DNA from: Rutpela maculata
Taxonomy: Eukaryota; Arthropoda; Insecta; Coleoptera; Cerambycidae
NCBI GenBank assembly: GCA_936432065.2
Contig: OW386286.2
Span: 23,619,179-23,683,178, forward strand
Reading direction: 5' to 3'
Length of the DNA: 64,000 nt
In this document: in pieces, positions 53,870 to 64,000 of the stretch
Layout of the letters: every line of letters starts with the position of its first letter
Position numbering within the stretch: position 1 is the first letter of the stretch
Program-made: the position numbers and the translations under genes
The notes under the pieces: generated by a model
What the model saw: the letters and a program-made list of their open reading frames with translations, nothing else
The model's database searches: none
Told to the model about the DNA's origin: nothing

Positions 53870-54692
53870 TAGTGGGGTAAAACCATCTACTCTCTGGTCA
53901 AAATATTCGATGATAAAAGCTGTTTTGTCTGACAAAGAAAATATAGAAATAAACAAAAATTCTTCAGAATCATAGCTTTTTGAAGCAAAATTCAGTAGGC
54001 TACGAGCCCACAAAGTCAAAAGTTTAGATGCGCCAAGAAATTAATATATTTTTGATAAATGCAGATGATGAGAATGACTTATTAATTATAGTAAGTTTAA
54101 AATCATACTTTAATGACATGCATCAGTTTCATATTTAATTTCGCAGAGCGAAGAGCTACATTCACTAAAAATACAAGATATTGTCCAGAAAGACACACTA
54201 TTCTTCTTATAACAATTCCCGATACGAAGACCAACATTAAGAGAGTGTTTCCTGTGGTAGCTGAAGGTGAAGAATCCATTCTTTAGGGAAAATGCCCTCT
54301 ATCGTCGCTGAATTTCTTAAACTACCGAACACGACAGAGTATACAGTGCTTTGCTTTCGGCGAAGTTCTGCGTCTCTTGCGGCAGATGCTGACGTCGATT
54401 TAATCCCGTTGAAACGGCTAGGAGGATGGAAGCAAGTTTTTCCACAATATTATTGTCTTTTTATTCTGAATAATAACTAATTCCAGGTCGTCTTCAGTGG
54501 CAGAGTCATATTTAGAAGAATTAATTGAGAAGAAGACAAAAGTGTGCAGAATGTTAATGAGGGAGAAAAAAATCGAAGCATCGAGTAACATAATATCGAA
54601 GCTACTACCAAAACATCAAAAGAAATTAACATTTGGGGGCAATAGTTTTGAAGGTGCTCAAAATTGTTCATTTAATTTTCATTTTGGGCCAT
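53870..54692 (+). pseudogene. Crypton-like tyrosine recombinase relic with apparent short introns
   Basis: Reads in family order: KPSTLWSKYSMIKAVLSDKE (from ~53,880); FLKQNSVGYEPTKSKV; QEINIFLINADDEN; SEELHSLKIQDI (from 54,147); ITIPDTKTNIKRVF; KMPSIVAEFLKLPNTTEYTV; CFRRSSASLAADADVDLIPL; KRLGGWK; and, from 54,487, SSSVAESYLEELIEKK. The FRR arginine, the GGW block and the likely nucleophile Tyr in AESY are visible. The usual His before FRR is Leu, and the segment with the first catalytic Arg is missing between DEND and SEEL. A GC-AG intron fits 54,433-54,486, and a GT-AG pair (54,091-54,146) lies at the earlier join. In-frame stop near 54,026 and frameshifts near 53,965 and 54,205 make it a pseudogene. 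Confidence 0.6.
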
Positions 54693-55139
54693 AATCATTT
54701 AACTATTATTAATTTAACTTACATATCTAATAATTAAGTCATATTGTTGTACCTTAGATTAAATAAAGTTGTTTAATTGTTGTATGAACCATTTTTCATT
54801 ATTTACCTAAATGGTCCTCAAAAGTTGCCATGGCAACTTTTTGGGATTTAGTCCGAAAAAGACTCATTTTGCGGACTCAGAAGAGTCCATAAAATAGCTA
54901 TTTAAGGGACCAAATATTAAAAATAATTTTAAAACATCATAAATTCCATTCATACAAAACTCAATTGCTACAGGAACTCGATGAATACGACTTTGAATGC
55001 GGCGCCGCGACGTTTGCAATTTTGTGAAGTTATAAGTGAAGGGCAATTAATAATCCAAATTTTCTTTTTAATGCCTTCTTTTCCAATGAAAATTCTTTAT
55101 TCGTAAATGATTCAGTCATAATTGTTGCTACTAGTCAGA
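54693..55139. other. No recognisable feature
   Basis: Contains AATAAA near 54,765, which could serve the preceding relic. Otherwise nothing found. Confidence 0.4.
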
Positions 55140-55990
55140 TTCTAATCCGAAGACATTTCACGAAGCACACATCCAACCCTCCCAAAAATTAAATGTTTGG
55201 GCTAGCATTTTACGTCTTTCTTTCTTAAATGGCTGGAGAGATGTATTTACAGTTGCAAGAAGACAGCATTAATCCAACTAACTGACATTATCGAGAATGA
55301 TGACCGTTACCTCAAGGATCAGCTGATATTTCGACAGGACGGAGCCTCCCCCCCACCGTATCACTCACTGCCTGTTGTTCGGGTCAATGGATTGGAAGAG
55401 AGGCGATATTGAATGGTCTCCATAGTCGCCAGATTTATCTACACTGGATTCCTTTTTATGGGGTTACTTAAAATGACCGTTACCTCAAGGATCAGCTGAT
55501 ATTTCGACAGGACGGAGTCTCCTCCCCGCGTATTACGCACTGCCTGTTGCCCGGGTCAATAGATTGGAAGAGAGGCGATATTGAATGACCTCCATAGTCG
55601 CCAGATTTATCTCCATTGGATACCTTTTTATGGGGTTACTTAAAATCTAACATTTTCGCAACTAAACTGATGTCCTTCGAAAATGTATGCCAATGTATAG
55701 TCAACGAATGTCATAATGTGCGACAACGTCTTTACCAGTACCAGTTTAGTACTGTATGGAAGCTTCTGGTCAACATTTCGAACATTTACTCAACTGACAT
55801 GTAAGTAACAACTACAACAAATTCTTTAACTTTAGGATGCAATTTCTTGAAAACTATTAGTTCAAATTTAAAATGTGAGATACTGTTGGAAAGATAATTT
55901 AACGAGCTTTAAAACGATATGCTACTTGACCCCCTTTAAAATTTTAGACGTGGGTCTTACCTTAAGACTATCAACAAACAATACTTATTA
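55140..55990 (+). pseudogene. Mariner/IS630-like transposase C-terminal relic with an internal tandem duplication
   Basis: Pieces of the catalytic C-terminal half are readable: FRQDGA-like near 55,330, RWIG.R-like stretches, then SPDLSPLDTFLWGYLKSNIFATK (55,605-55,680) and NECHNVRQRLYQ. SPDL.PLDFFLWG is the hallmark around the last catalytic residue of this transposase group. A ~175-bp segment ('atgaccgttacctcaaggat' to 'ggggttacttaaa') occurs twice in a row (from about 55,299 and 55,474), which repeats that part of the protein. After the stop, 55,830-55,990 matches the 3' end fragment at 35,414-35,660 in reverse. Many frame breaks. Confidence 0.7.
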
Positions 55991-56436
55991 AAAATGTTGC
56001 CATTGATAATAAAATCTACGAGTCCAATTCAAAAAATAGTTTGAATAGTTTTTTTATATAGTTCGTGTGTCTCACATAAATAATTTAAGACCTTGAAACT
56101 CCAGGAAAATAAAAATAAATGTACAAACTTTCAATATACAGTGCGAGTCACAAGTCTCCCCCCCCCCCCCCCCTTTTAATTTTTTAATGGCAACCAGATT
56201 TGGGCGATTATTTGTGGGTGAAAATACTTCCAGTTCAGGACATACGGCAATGTTAGTGTTAAAAGTGAATAGAGTAGGAAACATTTATATTTATGAAGCT
56301 ATTTAATTAGTGGTTGATGAGGATGTTGAAAAATGTGATTACGATTATTTAATATTGTATTATTTAAACTATCTCTTTATTATAATTAAAAAAAAATGTA
56401 CGATTTATATTGTAAAGTATTATTTAGTAAGTAATA
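55991..56436. other. No gene; C16 homopolymer at about 56,158-56,173
   Basis: AT-rich apart from the run of C residues. The minus-strand 70-codon frame across it is unsupported. Confidence 0.4.
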
Positions 56437-57137
56437 TTTTTACTTCCACATCCAGTGGAAGTTAGTAACGACAAAAAAATGTTTAAAAATTTTTATTGTT
56501 CAAATAGGCTTAGAATGTCATGAAACGTCGAGATTTCAAATTTGAGCGAAAAAATTTCTGTCTGTTTGTCGGTCTGTCGGTCTGTAACTTTTTTTGTGCG
56601 CACGTTTACTCTGGAACTGTTTGAGATATTGACTTGAAATTTGGTACACATATGTACTTTAACGAGATCTAGAACTAGATTATATTTTCATCTTGTTCCG
56701 TCGAAGGGGGGTAAATTACGGTAAATTTGGAGTAAATAGGTAAATCAAGCAGGTAAGAGTTCATAAAATTGATATTTAGGATGGACAAGAGAAGCTAAGT
56801 TCTCAAAAAAAATTTTGGCATTAGCCACCCCCATTACCACCCCCACCCCATTATTAAAGAGGATGAAAAAAAAAGTGATTTATTTTGTGTACAAGAACCA
56901 GAAACCTCAAAATATTTTTTACTTTATCCACCACCCATTCCCACCCGCTGTCACCACCCCCACCCCACTACCGATGTGGGCTATCGTTTTATGGGTTTTT
57001 GGGGTAGATGATTTCAAATATTGTATTATTAAAGTTCCATAAACAATTATTTCCAGATACAAAATTTTTTCGTTGTGTGGCTTAGATAGAAAATCCGGAT
57101 GTGGAAGTAGTGATTCCTTGGGCAGCGGTTTTTAATG
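56437..57137 (-). mobile_element. Family-H repeat, full-length copy on the minus strand
   Basis: Reads, in reverse, the same layout as the copies at 12,617 and 32,247: 5' end 'accgctgcccaaggaatcac' (57,133 to 57,114), G-rich blocks seen as C-rich on this strand (56,820-56,850; 56,930-56,975), a short GACC/GACA tract (56,560-56,586), and the 3' end TACTTCCACATCCAG at 56,441-56,455. Confidence 0.75.
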
Positions 57138-58320
57138 AACGATTAACCATTAAAAAATATTTTTAAAATACATTAAATACACTAGTTTAAAAGTTATTTA
57201 CGAAAAATGCTGTTTGGACAACACTTCTTCATTATGACTATTTTCATATCAAAACCGTTACGGTACTTTAAGATCCCTGCAAACTTTTTTTATTTCATGA
57301 CATGCCCTAAATAATAGTTTAAAATAAAAATAATAATAATTTGGTTAGTTAATTAATTTGGGTTTTGATGAATTTTATACTTTGGAAAATGCACTAGACA
57401 TGCTATGCAATATTTCATACGTACTTAGAGAAGGTTTACTTTATCTGCCGTTCCTAAACAACATTTATTTCGTTGTAAGGGAATAAAATTTAAAGGAATT
57501 GTGGTATAAGAACGAATGTAAGGCCAACCCACAGTTAAGAACACACGAAACGCTTGTAACATTCCGGTGCTTTTGGGGTTTATATGTGGCAAACAAAATG
57601 AGATTTCAGTCTTTATCCATAAAACTCTATAAAGTAGAAAGAGGTTATGTTGAGATAAGGTTTGGATGTATTGGGATTTTTTTCCGCGTTTTTTAGCAGA
57701 AATAGGAAAGCCATTATACACGGTAAGTAAATTTGAAATAACCCAATGAATATATTTGGGTTTACAATAAATGGATAAAGGAAACGTTTAACCAAAATTA
57801 GGGGACGTGCATTTTATTACGAGTGTTGTCGAATCTGAATACCAATTTCGTCAGGATATCGTGAGAATACGGAACTGTAATGGTTCTTTTAAATGCATTA
57901 CAATAATTATAAATAATTAACAGCTTAATAATTATAATATGAAATATACAGGGTGTTTGGTTTAGCGATGCTGACCCTGAACAAGGAGGTACAGGGAGTC
58001 ATTTAGCATCTATATGACCAAATATACCTATACGAAAAATGTTACGGTTTTTTTTTAATGCCAAATTTATACTTTTTCTTTAAATCTCCATTTTTTATAA
58101 CACTGGCCGACAAAAAGAAATGTTCTGTCTTTACAATCAAACATATCATTTCCTATGTATTTTGATTCGCTGAAACCAAATTTGGCAAAAAAAAAATTTC
58201 TACAGTGTCAATTTTCCTCTCCACCCCCATATAACCCCCATAAATTCTTATAGAGGATATTTTTTGAAAAAAATTTTTAAATTATTTTTTATGATTTTTG
58301 TATGGATTTTTTGTGTCGTT
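57138..58320. other. No gene; mariner-type terminus-like motif at 57,950
   Basis: 'tacagggtgtttggtttag' at 57,950 resembles the CAGGGTG termini at 19,300 and 35,416, but no partner end or transposase was found. Minus-strand frames at 57,425-57,795 have no recognisable motif. Confidence 0.4.
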
Positions 58321-58324
58321 GATC

Positions 58325-58620
58325 ATGAATCTGAAGTCAAGAATAAATTTCGATTTAATGGCAGCTGTCAACAACCTGTCAAATTTCACCAAAATGTAAA
58401 AAGTTGATATTAATTGTATATTCATAAGTATTTTAGGTCGCTAAATACAAATCCGAAGTCAGAAATTAATTATGACTTAATGACAGCTGTCAAAAAACTG
58501 TCAAATTTTACTAAAATGTAAGAAATTGATGTTAAATGCACATTCTTAAGTTTTTGAGGTTGCTGAATACAAATCCTAAGTCAAAAATGAATTTTGAATT
58601 AATGACAGCGTTAGTAAACA
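58325..58620 (+). repeat. Tandem repeat, about 2.5 units of ~120 bp
   Basis: 'aatgacagctgtcaaaaaac' and 'tgtcaaattttactaaaatg' recur, with the linker 'aaatacaaatccgaagtcag'. The CAGCTGTC core is kept in the first two units. Non-coding. Confidence 0.65.
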
Positions 58621-58739
58621 TCGTCTCTTTATCTTTTTTGGAAATTTTGACATTTTGCTCCAGAATGTTCTGTTGTCACCAGCTCTGTAGATGTTTCTAG
58701 AAGGCCAGATTATGACAATGCGCGTCATCTCTGGGTCGA

Positions 58740-59455
58740 CAGCCGAAGCAACCAACTAGCTTAATTGTTTCCTATTACGTTTATAATTGTACGGCCAAAA
58801 CTGGAATACGGTAGTATTGTCTGGAATCCACAATACAATATTCATATCCTTAATTTGGAACGGGTTCAGAGAAGACACGTTAAATATCTGTCCCTCAAAG
58901 CTGACGGAACTTATCCTCCCAGAGGTACTCCACAATCTGACTTATTAGCTATTTAATCTAAACGACTTAGTGACACGTAGGGTGTATTTTTCTGTTTTAT
59001 TCTTATACAAACTATTAACAAGTCAGATAGACTGCCCGGATATTCTTAGCTCATACGCCCTATTCTACTTAGCTACGCCAAGAACAAATGTACTAAAATC
59101 TTCTCCTATTTCCAATATGTGCTCCAACTATTTAAGGTATCAGTCGAATCTTGATATTTTTAATTGTAGCAATAATAATATAAAGCAATGTATTTTAAAT
59201 CACTCTTAAATTAACCTTTAGTTCCTACTATATCATTTGTCTAGTGTAAACTATCTTCTCACATTTACTTTGTATTTTTAAGTTCATAAGAATTGTAAAA
59301 TATCGCTGTAAAATATTTAGTTCTAAGTTTGTCTAAGTTTGTACTCTATACTATGTACATATTTTTTTTTTGTATATTTCCTGCCCTGTAATTGGATGCA
59401 CATCTGTCTGGGCAGCTGTATTCATAAAATAAATAAAATAAATAAATAAATAATT
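58740..59455 (+). mobile_element. Jockey/CR1-like retrotransposon 3' end (5'-truncated, frameshifted)
   Basis: 58,765-58,956 reads VRPKLEYGSIVWNPQYN and LERVQRRHVKYLSLK, the late RT motif. After a stop the next frame (58,970-59,209) reads VYFSVLFLYKLLTSQIDCPDIL, the C-terminal domain. About 220 bp of 3' UTR with 'gccctgtaattggatgcaca' follow, and a tail of (AAATA)n/(AAAT)n at 59,428-59,453. Only the last part of the element is present, as usual after incomplete reverse transcription. One frameshift near 58,955. Confidence 0.7.
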
Positions 59456-59474
59456 GGAATTTAGAGGGAATCCC

Positions 59475-59690
59475 CACTTTTTTTTTTTTTAGTTCAAAAT
59501 GAGATCCATTATTTGTAATGGATTTTCGTTCCTCACTTTTTATTTCAACCGTAGTCGTCCTCTGTTTCATAATTGTAGGGTAGCTTGTTCAATTTTTGCT
59601 AGTAGTTGAGCCCGGCTTTTATTTTTCTCATTGTAGACAAGTTCTTTCATACTACCACACACGTAAAAGTCCAGTGAAGCTAAAACTGGG
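59475..59690 (-). pseudogene. Mariner-like transposase C-terminal fragment (inverted partner)
   Basis: On the minus strand: AQLLAKIEQATLQL, a stop, then a stretch matching the plus-strand relic at 59,870-59,933 and 61,723-61,760 in reverse. So the two fragments form an inverted pair with a spacer of about 150 bp. Confidence 0.55.
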
Positions 59691-59948
59691 GGATACCCAA
59701 CTCACTGCCACGACACAGCCCACCAGTTCTTAGATGAGCATATCCCGATGATCATGGAATCAGGCGTAGTGGAGCTATTCTGTGGCCTGCACGGTCCTCA
59801 GATTTAATGCCACTGGACGTTTTCGTGTGAGGTAGAATAAACGAACTTGCCCAGAAGGAGGAAATCAAAGTTGTGCTGAATTGTTAGCAAAAATAGAGCA
59901 AGCTGCCCTAAAATTACGAACAGAAATAAAACTAAGGACGACTATGAT

Positions 59949-61707
59949 GGAGGAAGGCCAGAGTCGTCCTGATCCGGAAAGGGAACAAGCCGCCGGAGGA
60001 CCCGTCATCCCACCGACCGCTATGTTTACTTGACGCGATGGGCAAGCTCCTCGAGTATCTGATACTGGGGAGATTAGAGAAGGAGATAGCCGAGAAGGGT
60101 GGCTTATCTGAAAGCCAGTTCGGTTTTTGGAAAGGACGATCAACGGTAGGAGCCATTAGGCTGTTAAAGGAAACGGCAGAGTAAGCCCTAGCCACGAAAC
60201 AGATATGTGCTTGATGTCAAAAACGCGTTTAACACAGCGGGATGGGAGATGATTGTCGGGAAGATACAGAGCTTGGAGGTAGCTCCGTATCTCATCAGGG
60301 TGATGATGAGCTACTTCCAAGACAGGATGATCGGATTCGAATCAGAGGGAGAGATAACCTGGAAAAGCATCACGTGTGGGGTTCCACAAGGGCCGGTGCT
60401 CGGTCCGATCTTGTGGAATGTGATGTTTGACGATATATTTCGATTACCTTGGGAGGAGGGTGTAAAGGTCATCGGGTATGCCGACGACTTGGCTATAACG
60501 GTGACTGGAAGGTGGACTGTCCAAATAATGGAAGCAGCCAACGAGGCCATCAGGAATATTGAGAGGTGGCTAGGAAGAATGCAGATCGAGCTAGCTGCCG
60601 GGAAAACGGAGCTCCTGGTTATCACGAGGAAAAGAAATCTTCCACCCATGAAAGTTAGGGTGGGCCAGGTGGAGATATCCTCAGGAAACCACCTGAAATA
60701 CCTAGGGGTTTGGCTGGACTCCAAGCTGAACTTCGGTGTCCATGCCACAAAGACGGCCGAGAAGGCGGGAAAAGCAGCCGCAGCCATTGGGAGGCTTATG
60801 GCCAATACGCACGGACCAAGAGCGAGCAAGAGGAGACTGCTGTGCAGTGTCGTGCACTCTATCCTCTTGTATGCAGCTCCGGTCTGGGAAAGTGCGATGA
60901 AGGTGGATAGGACGAGAGGGAGGATGGCTAGGATCCAGCGATGTGCCGCACTAAAGGTATGCAGTGCATACAAAACGATTTCGTACGAGGCGGCGCGGCG
61001 TTGGTAGTAGCGGGGATCCCCCTTTGAATCTGATTGCCAAAGAACGGCTGGAAATCTTTAAAGGAGCCGGGAAGGCAGAGGCCAGGCTGTCTGAAAGATG
61101 GCAGAGGCGGTGGGACACTGTAGACAAGGGAAGGTGGACGAGACGCCTCATCCCGAACATCAGAGCGTGGATGGAACGGAGGCATGGTGAGGTAGGCTAT
61201 TACCTCACCCAAGCCCTGAGCGGACATGGGTGCTTCATGGAGTACTTATACGATATTGGCAAGACTGACAGCAGAGAGTGCGCATACTGTGGAGAGGTCG
61301 ATGACGTGGAGCACACCGTGTTCGCATGCAACAGATGGAGAGAAGAGAGACGAGACGGTGGAGCATCGTTATTGTCTCCAGAAGATATGGTAGGGAGGAT
61401 GTTAGAAACGGAAGAGAACTGGAGAAGGGCGGAGGAGGCAATAACCCGCATTATGAAAAAGAAGGAAGAGGAGGAAAGAGAGATGGGTTTGAACCCATGG
61501 AGAAACGCCAATTAACACCGACAATCTTAAATGACCTGTGGGTCCGATGAAAAGCGAAAGCAGTCCCAGGCCAACAGGAAACACTGAAGAGATGGAGGGG
61601 TTTTAGCTGGTTAGAGTCCAGCACTACCCATTCGCGATAGACTCTAAGCGACGGGTGTCCATGAGGATTTCCCCTCTCACGAAAAAAAAAAAAAAAAAAA
61701 AAAAAAA
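59949..61707 (+). mobile_element. R1-like non-LTR retrotransposon, 5'-truncated, with 15-bp target duplication and poly(A)
   Basis: AAGGACGACTATGAT stands at 59,934-59,948 and again at 61,708-61,722 right after a ~27-base poly(A). The element starts inside the RT domain; the endonuclease and Gag-like ORF are absent. GC content is far above the flanks. The copy is recent enough to keep an exact duplication but carries frame breaks. Not in rDNA, so it belongs to the R1 group without 28S specificity or is a stray insertion. Confidence 0.85.
59965..61515 (+). pseudogene. R1-like reverse transcriptase, C-terminal two thirds (frameshifted)
   Basis: 59,965-60,186 reads SHRPLCLLDAMGKLLEYLIL and GGLSESQFGFWKGRSTVGAI, then a stop near 60,182. 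60,207-61,007 holds LDVKNAFNTAGWEMI, CGVPQGPVLGPILWNV, the catalytic GYADDLAIT (~90-98 of that frame), and YLGVWLDSKLNFGVH, RLLCSVVHSILLYAAPVWES. Near 61,000 a small indel shifts the frame; the second frame continues GDPPLNLIAKERLEIF and ends with the zinc finger CAYCGEVDDVEHTVFAC (C-x2-C...H-x4-C), typical of R1 proteins. YADD is intact, but the stop and frameshift make it inactive. Confidence 0.85.
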
Positions 61708-61790
61708 AAGGACGACTATGATTGAAATAAGAAGGAAATATTGGATCTCATTTTCAACATAACAAATTATGATTTTATAACCTTTTAAAT

Positions 61791-61930
61791 AATGTTTTTG
61801 AAAAGATAACCTTGTTTTTGTTGAAAAACCCCACACATTTAATTTTCGATGAAATGAAAAATTATTGCCGATTATATTCTATTGTCTTTTTTTGTAGCTG
61901 ACAAAACTTGATGGTATGCATCTTAATTTC
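61791..61930. other. No recognisable feature
   Basis: AT-rich spacer between the transposase relic and the next repeat. Confidence 0.4.
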
Positions 61931-62975
61931 AATTAAATAGGATAAAATAGAGAGGTTTCCAAAATAAAGAAAGTTATTAATTATTTAATTTAAAAAATAT
62001 ATATTTTTTAAATTTTTGTCGCTTGTACTTAAATAGAAATCTTGCGAAATGTTATCTCTATAATATATTTTTTTTGTTTATGCATTTTACTAATATATAT
62101 TTCATAATAATATATCTAATGCGTTGAAATATGATTCTCGAAAGATATATAGGTGCTAAAGACATTCAATTTTTGTAGCAATGTGTGATGGTGCAGTGGC
62201 TAAAGTTTCGGCTTCCAATGCCTCTTTCTCCCCAATCCTGTTTGTACAACTTTATTCTTTTATTTTTTTGTTATTTTTGTTCCTTTTTTGTCTCTGTAAA
62301 TCCCCTCCTGGCCGAAAACTTACCTAAATCCTAATTTTTTAAACCACAATTTTATTTCCACCCTACCTTCCTTGTCGGCGATCAGACGACAAGGTCGTCA
62401 TTTGTTCGAACGGGTTTTTTCGTTTAGTTGGGTTCCCCGTATCAACAATCAAAATTACGAAGTGCGCTAGCCTACGATTTTAGTCTTCTCAGTGTTGTGT
62501 TTATTTTTAAGTTACTTTTAGGTCCACGTGGACACATCCAAAATTTTAATCTAGTTTTTAAGTCTGCCCGTGGCAGACAGGAACTTCTAGCCAACCCCCC
62601 TCCCCCCCTCCTCGAATTTATTTCCAAGCGGACTTACCCCGCCCAGCCTCACACCCACCTCGGCAATGTTCACCGTGATTGTCTGGCTGGCTCCGGGCTA
62701 GGATCCGATGAGGCACATATATTGTACTTAAACTTTAAATAAAATATTATTGTTGTTGCTTGGCTTGCAATCCAAAGATCGTGTGTTCAAATCCCAGACA
62801 GGTTGGATGTGTTTTTTTTTAATTTTTTTTTATATATTTTTTTTCACAACAAAGTTAGTATCACAAGATTTAGGATGCCCAAAAACTAACATTATTTACA
62901 AGAAAACTGCGAAGAGTATCCTATAGAATGTGTAACAATTATACAAAAAGTTAAGTAAATTGGCGAAGAGTACGT
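61931..62975 (+). mobile_element. tRNA-carrying repeat (same family as 35,676-36,436), split by a jockey-like insert
   Basis: Left part matches the minus strand of about 35,895-36,090, for example 'tagaaatcttgcgaaatgtt' (62,033) and 'cattttact' (62,084). A-box-like 'tggtgcagtggctaaagttt' follows at 62,190-62,208. The right part resumes with 'ggcttgcaatccaaag' and B-box-like 'gtgttcaaatccc' (62,782), then 'gcgaagagtatcctatagaatgtg' split as 'gcgaagagtatcctatagaa', ending near 'ggcgaagagtac' (62,962). The GACGG tract and left TIR are not seen. Confidence 0.65.
62220..62761 (+). mobile_element. 5'-truncated jockey-like 3' UTR insertion with 10-bp duplication
   Basis: Flanked by GGCTTCCAAT (62,210-62,219) and GGCTTGCAAT (62,762-62,771). 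Carries the two conserved blocks known from 281-870 ('cgaacgggttttttcg' at 62,408 and 'ggctggctccggg' near 62,685), an AATAAA (62,738) and a (TTG)n tail. No coding part. The 104-codon frame at 62,428-62,742 is a by-product. Confidence 0.7.
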
Positions 62976-63720
62976 TTTTAGCTTGTTTAATTTCTTCTAA
63001 CCAACAAACAGTGGCGGATTGGGCAAATGCTCGGTGGACTGCCAGCATTCAGGGGTGTGCCTGTGTGGTGCACACAGGCGCCAAAGTATCAGGGGCTCCG
63101 CGAACCCATTTTGCCCCCCCCCCCCCCAAACTCATCAAAATTTGTCCCATTTTGCGCCCCACGCTCGCCAAACAATATTTTTGCACCCCCTTCCCCGCTC
63201 ATCAATTTTCATAAAGATGCGCTTTATAGATTTTGCACACAGGCGCTGCCAAGGGTCGGCACGGCTCTACCAGATTGCAAGAGAAATGGCGCTGCTGTTT
63301 AAATTTTAGAATTTTAGGCCTTTAGATGTTGGCATTACAAAAAACACCGTAGCATATTTTATCAACAAAGGCCTAACTCGCAGAAATTGCAGATCTAGCT
63401 ATAAAGCGCAGCAGATATGTTGTTACTGATCCAGTTTGGTTGGAAATGATCATAAAATCTTCGGAGAAGCATATCCGTTCGTATTTCAGATGTTTCCATG
63501 CATATTGTGTTCATAATTTTCCGTTCTATGCTGTCAAAATTTCAAAAATTGAAAAAATTCCGAAATGGCGCCATTGCGGATAAATGAAGACTAGAAGGGG
63601 AAAACGTACCCGAATAAACATTTCTCTTCATACTTTGGGCTTTCCATTGGTATGTGTACTTTCTCCGTAGCGTCACCCGTTACAGAGCTACGCCACTCCC
63701 AGTGCCGTCGCGCTCGTCAA
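62976..63720. other. No recognisable gene; C16 run at about 63,114-63,127
   Basis: Region 63,000-63,300 is GC-richer with 'gtgtgcctgtgtggtgcaca' (an imperfect palindrome) and C-rich stretches. It looks like a repeat of the arthropod genome but I cannot assign it. The overlapping frames in three phases are not supported. Confidence 0.4.
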
Positions 63721-63723
63721 AAC

Positions 63724-63995
63724 TCGTATTAAAAAAAAAATAGTAACCTGGACCTTTTCGGACCGATTTTAATCTAAAGCTGGGCTCTTTAACTTTAATT
63801 TAAAAAAGGAATAAATCCCTAATAGGTACATCTAACATAGAAGATGACCGCGAAGCAGACGACAGCATTTTCGCTGCTAGAGCATAATTTCTCAAGTAAT
63901 ATGTTAATAAGAAAAAATTTAATAGCCTGGACCCATTTCAGACCACTTTTAATAGAACGGGGGGTTGTTTAGCTTTAATTAATAAAAATTATTTG
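63724..63995 (+). repeat. Degenerate direct repeat, ~185-bp unit, two copies at the window edge
   Basis: 'agtaacctggaccttttcgg' to 'ctctttaactttaattt' (63,741-63,803) recurs as 'atagcctggacccatttcag' to 'tgtttagctttaattaat' (63,922-63,985). Cut by the window end, so the array may continue. Confidence 0.6.
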
Positions 63996-64000
63996 GATCC

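Larger units (their letters stand above)
59691..61790 (+). pseudogene. Mariner-like transposase relic, split by the R1-like insertion
   Basis: Left part: a decayed catalytic region near 59,700-59,830 (ILWPARSSDLMPLDVFV, the SPDL.PLDFF motif, with a frame change), then AELLAKIEQAALKLRTEIKL (59,876-59,935). Right part after the insertion: TMIEIRRKYW (61,712 on). Removing 59,949-61,707 and one copy of the 15-bp duplication restores a continuous sequence, which agrees with the reversed copy at 59,475-59,690. Dead. Confidence 0.6.

Noticed and set aside
60311..60973. 220-codon minus-strand frame
   Set aside because: Shadow of the R1-like RT on the plus strand.
63019..63309. Three overlapping frames near 63 kb
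   Set aside because: Open in all three phases over a C-rich repeat; none shows a domain.

Overview
This window reads as intergenic, heterochromatin-like DNA from an insect or other arthropod. It is AT-rich, and I found no gene that I would defend as a host protein gene, tRNA or intact rRNA. The mobile elements are those typical of insect genomes: jockey/CR1-like and R1-like non-LTR retrotransposons, CsRn1-like and Osvaldo-like Ty3/gypsy elements, mariner/IS630-like relics, a piggyBac-like TTAA element, a Crypton-like tyrosine recombinase, 5S-derived and tRNA-derived SINEs, and many TIR or fold-back elements. I cannot name the species or order.

Layout. 1-7 kb: a jockey-like 3' end, a TIR element, a 5S-derived SINE with exact target duplications, and a 2.2-kb TIR transposon (4223-6426, GTA duplication) that encodes the C-terminal part of an XPG/PIN-nuclease-like protein with a Cys-rich tail. 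7.8-9.6 kb: a ~250-bp tandem array split by a TA-flanked TIR element. 10-15.5 kb: several decayed reverse transcriptases, one split by a nest holding a 33-bp minisatellite, a MITE, a tRNA-derived SINE and a recurring ~700-bp family I call family H. 15.6-19.1 kb: a piggyBac-like element with a deleted LTR retrotransposon inside. 19.3-20.2 kb: a mariner-like relic holding a 144-bp piece of 28S rRNA. 21.5-23.8 kb: an internally deleted CsRn1-like gypsy element on the minus strand. 23.8-26.4 kb: an RT relic with a 5S SINE, then a 1.1-kb palindrome. 27.9-28.2 kb: an unrecognised GC-richer ORF. 31-43.4 kb: family-H copies, GACA/GACGG-microsatellite elements, two more long palindromes and small MITEs.

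43,852-53,786 is the youngest and most complete unit: a 9.9-kb Ty3/gypsy retrotransposon with two 2,026-bp LTRs (two differences seen by eye), a TCAT target duplication, PBS, PPT, gag and pol. Gag and pol overlap in a -1 arrangement with a GGGAAAC slippery heptamer. Just downstream lies a Crypton-like tyrosine-recombinase relic with an apparent GC-AG intron. 55-64 kb contains mariner relics (one internally duplicated, one in an inverted pair), a family-H copy, a jockey/CR1 3' end, an R1-like insertion with a 15-bp duplication, and a tRNA-containing repeat split by a 5'-truncated jockey copy.

The relationships are mostly insertions into insertions. Target duplications or empty sites give relative ages: the gypsy element, the R1-like copy and three of the four 5S SINEs are late arrivals in older debris. 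Family-level assignments rest on recognising protein and DNA motifs by eye, because no database search was possible.
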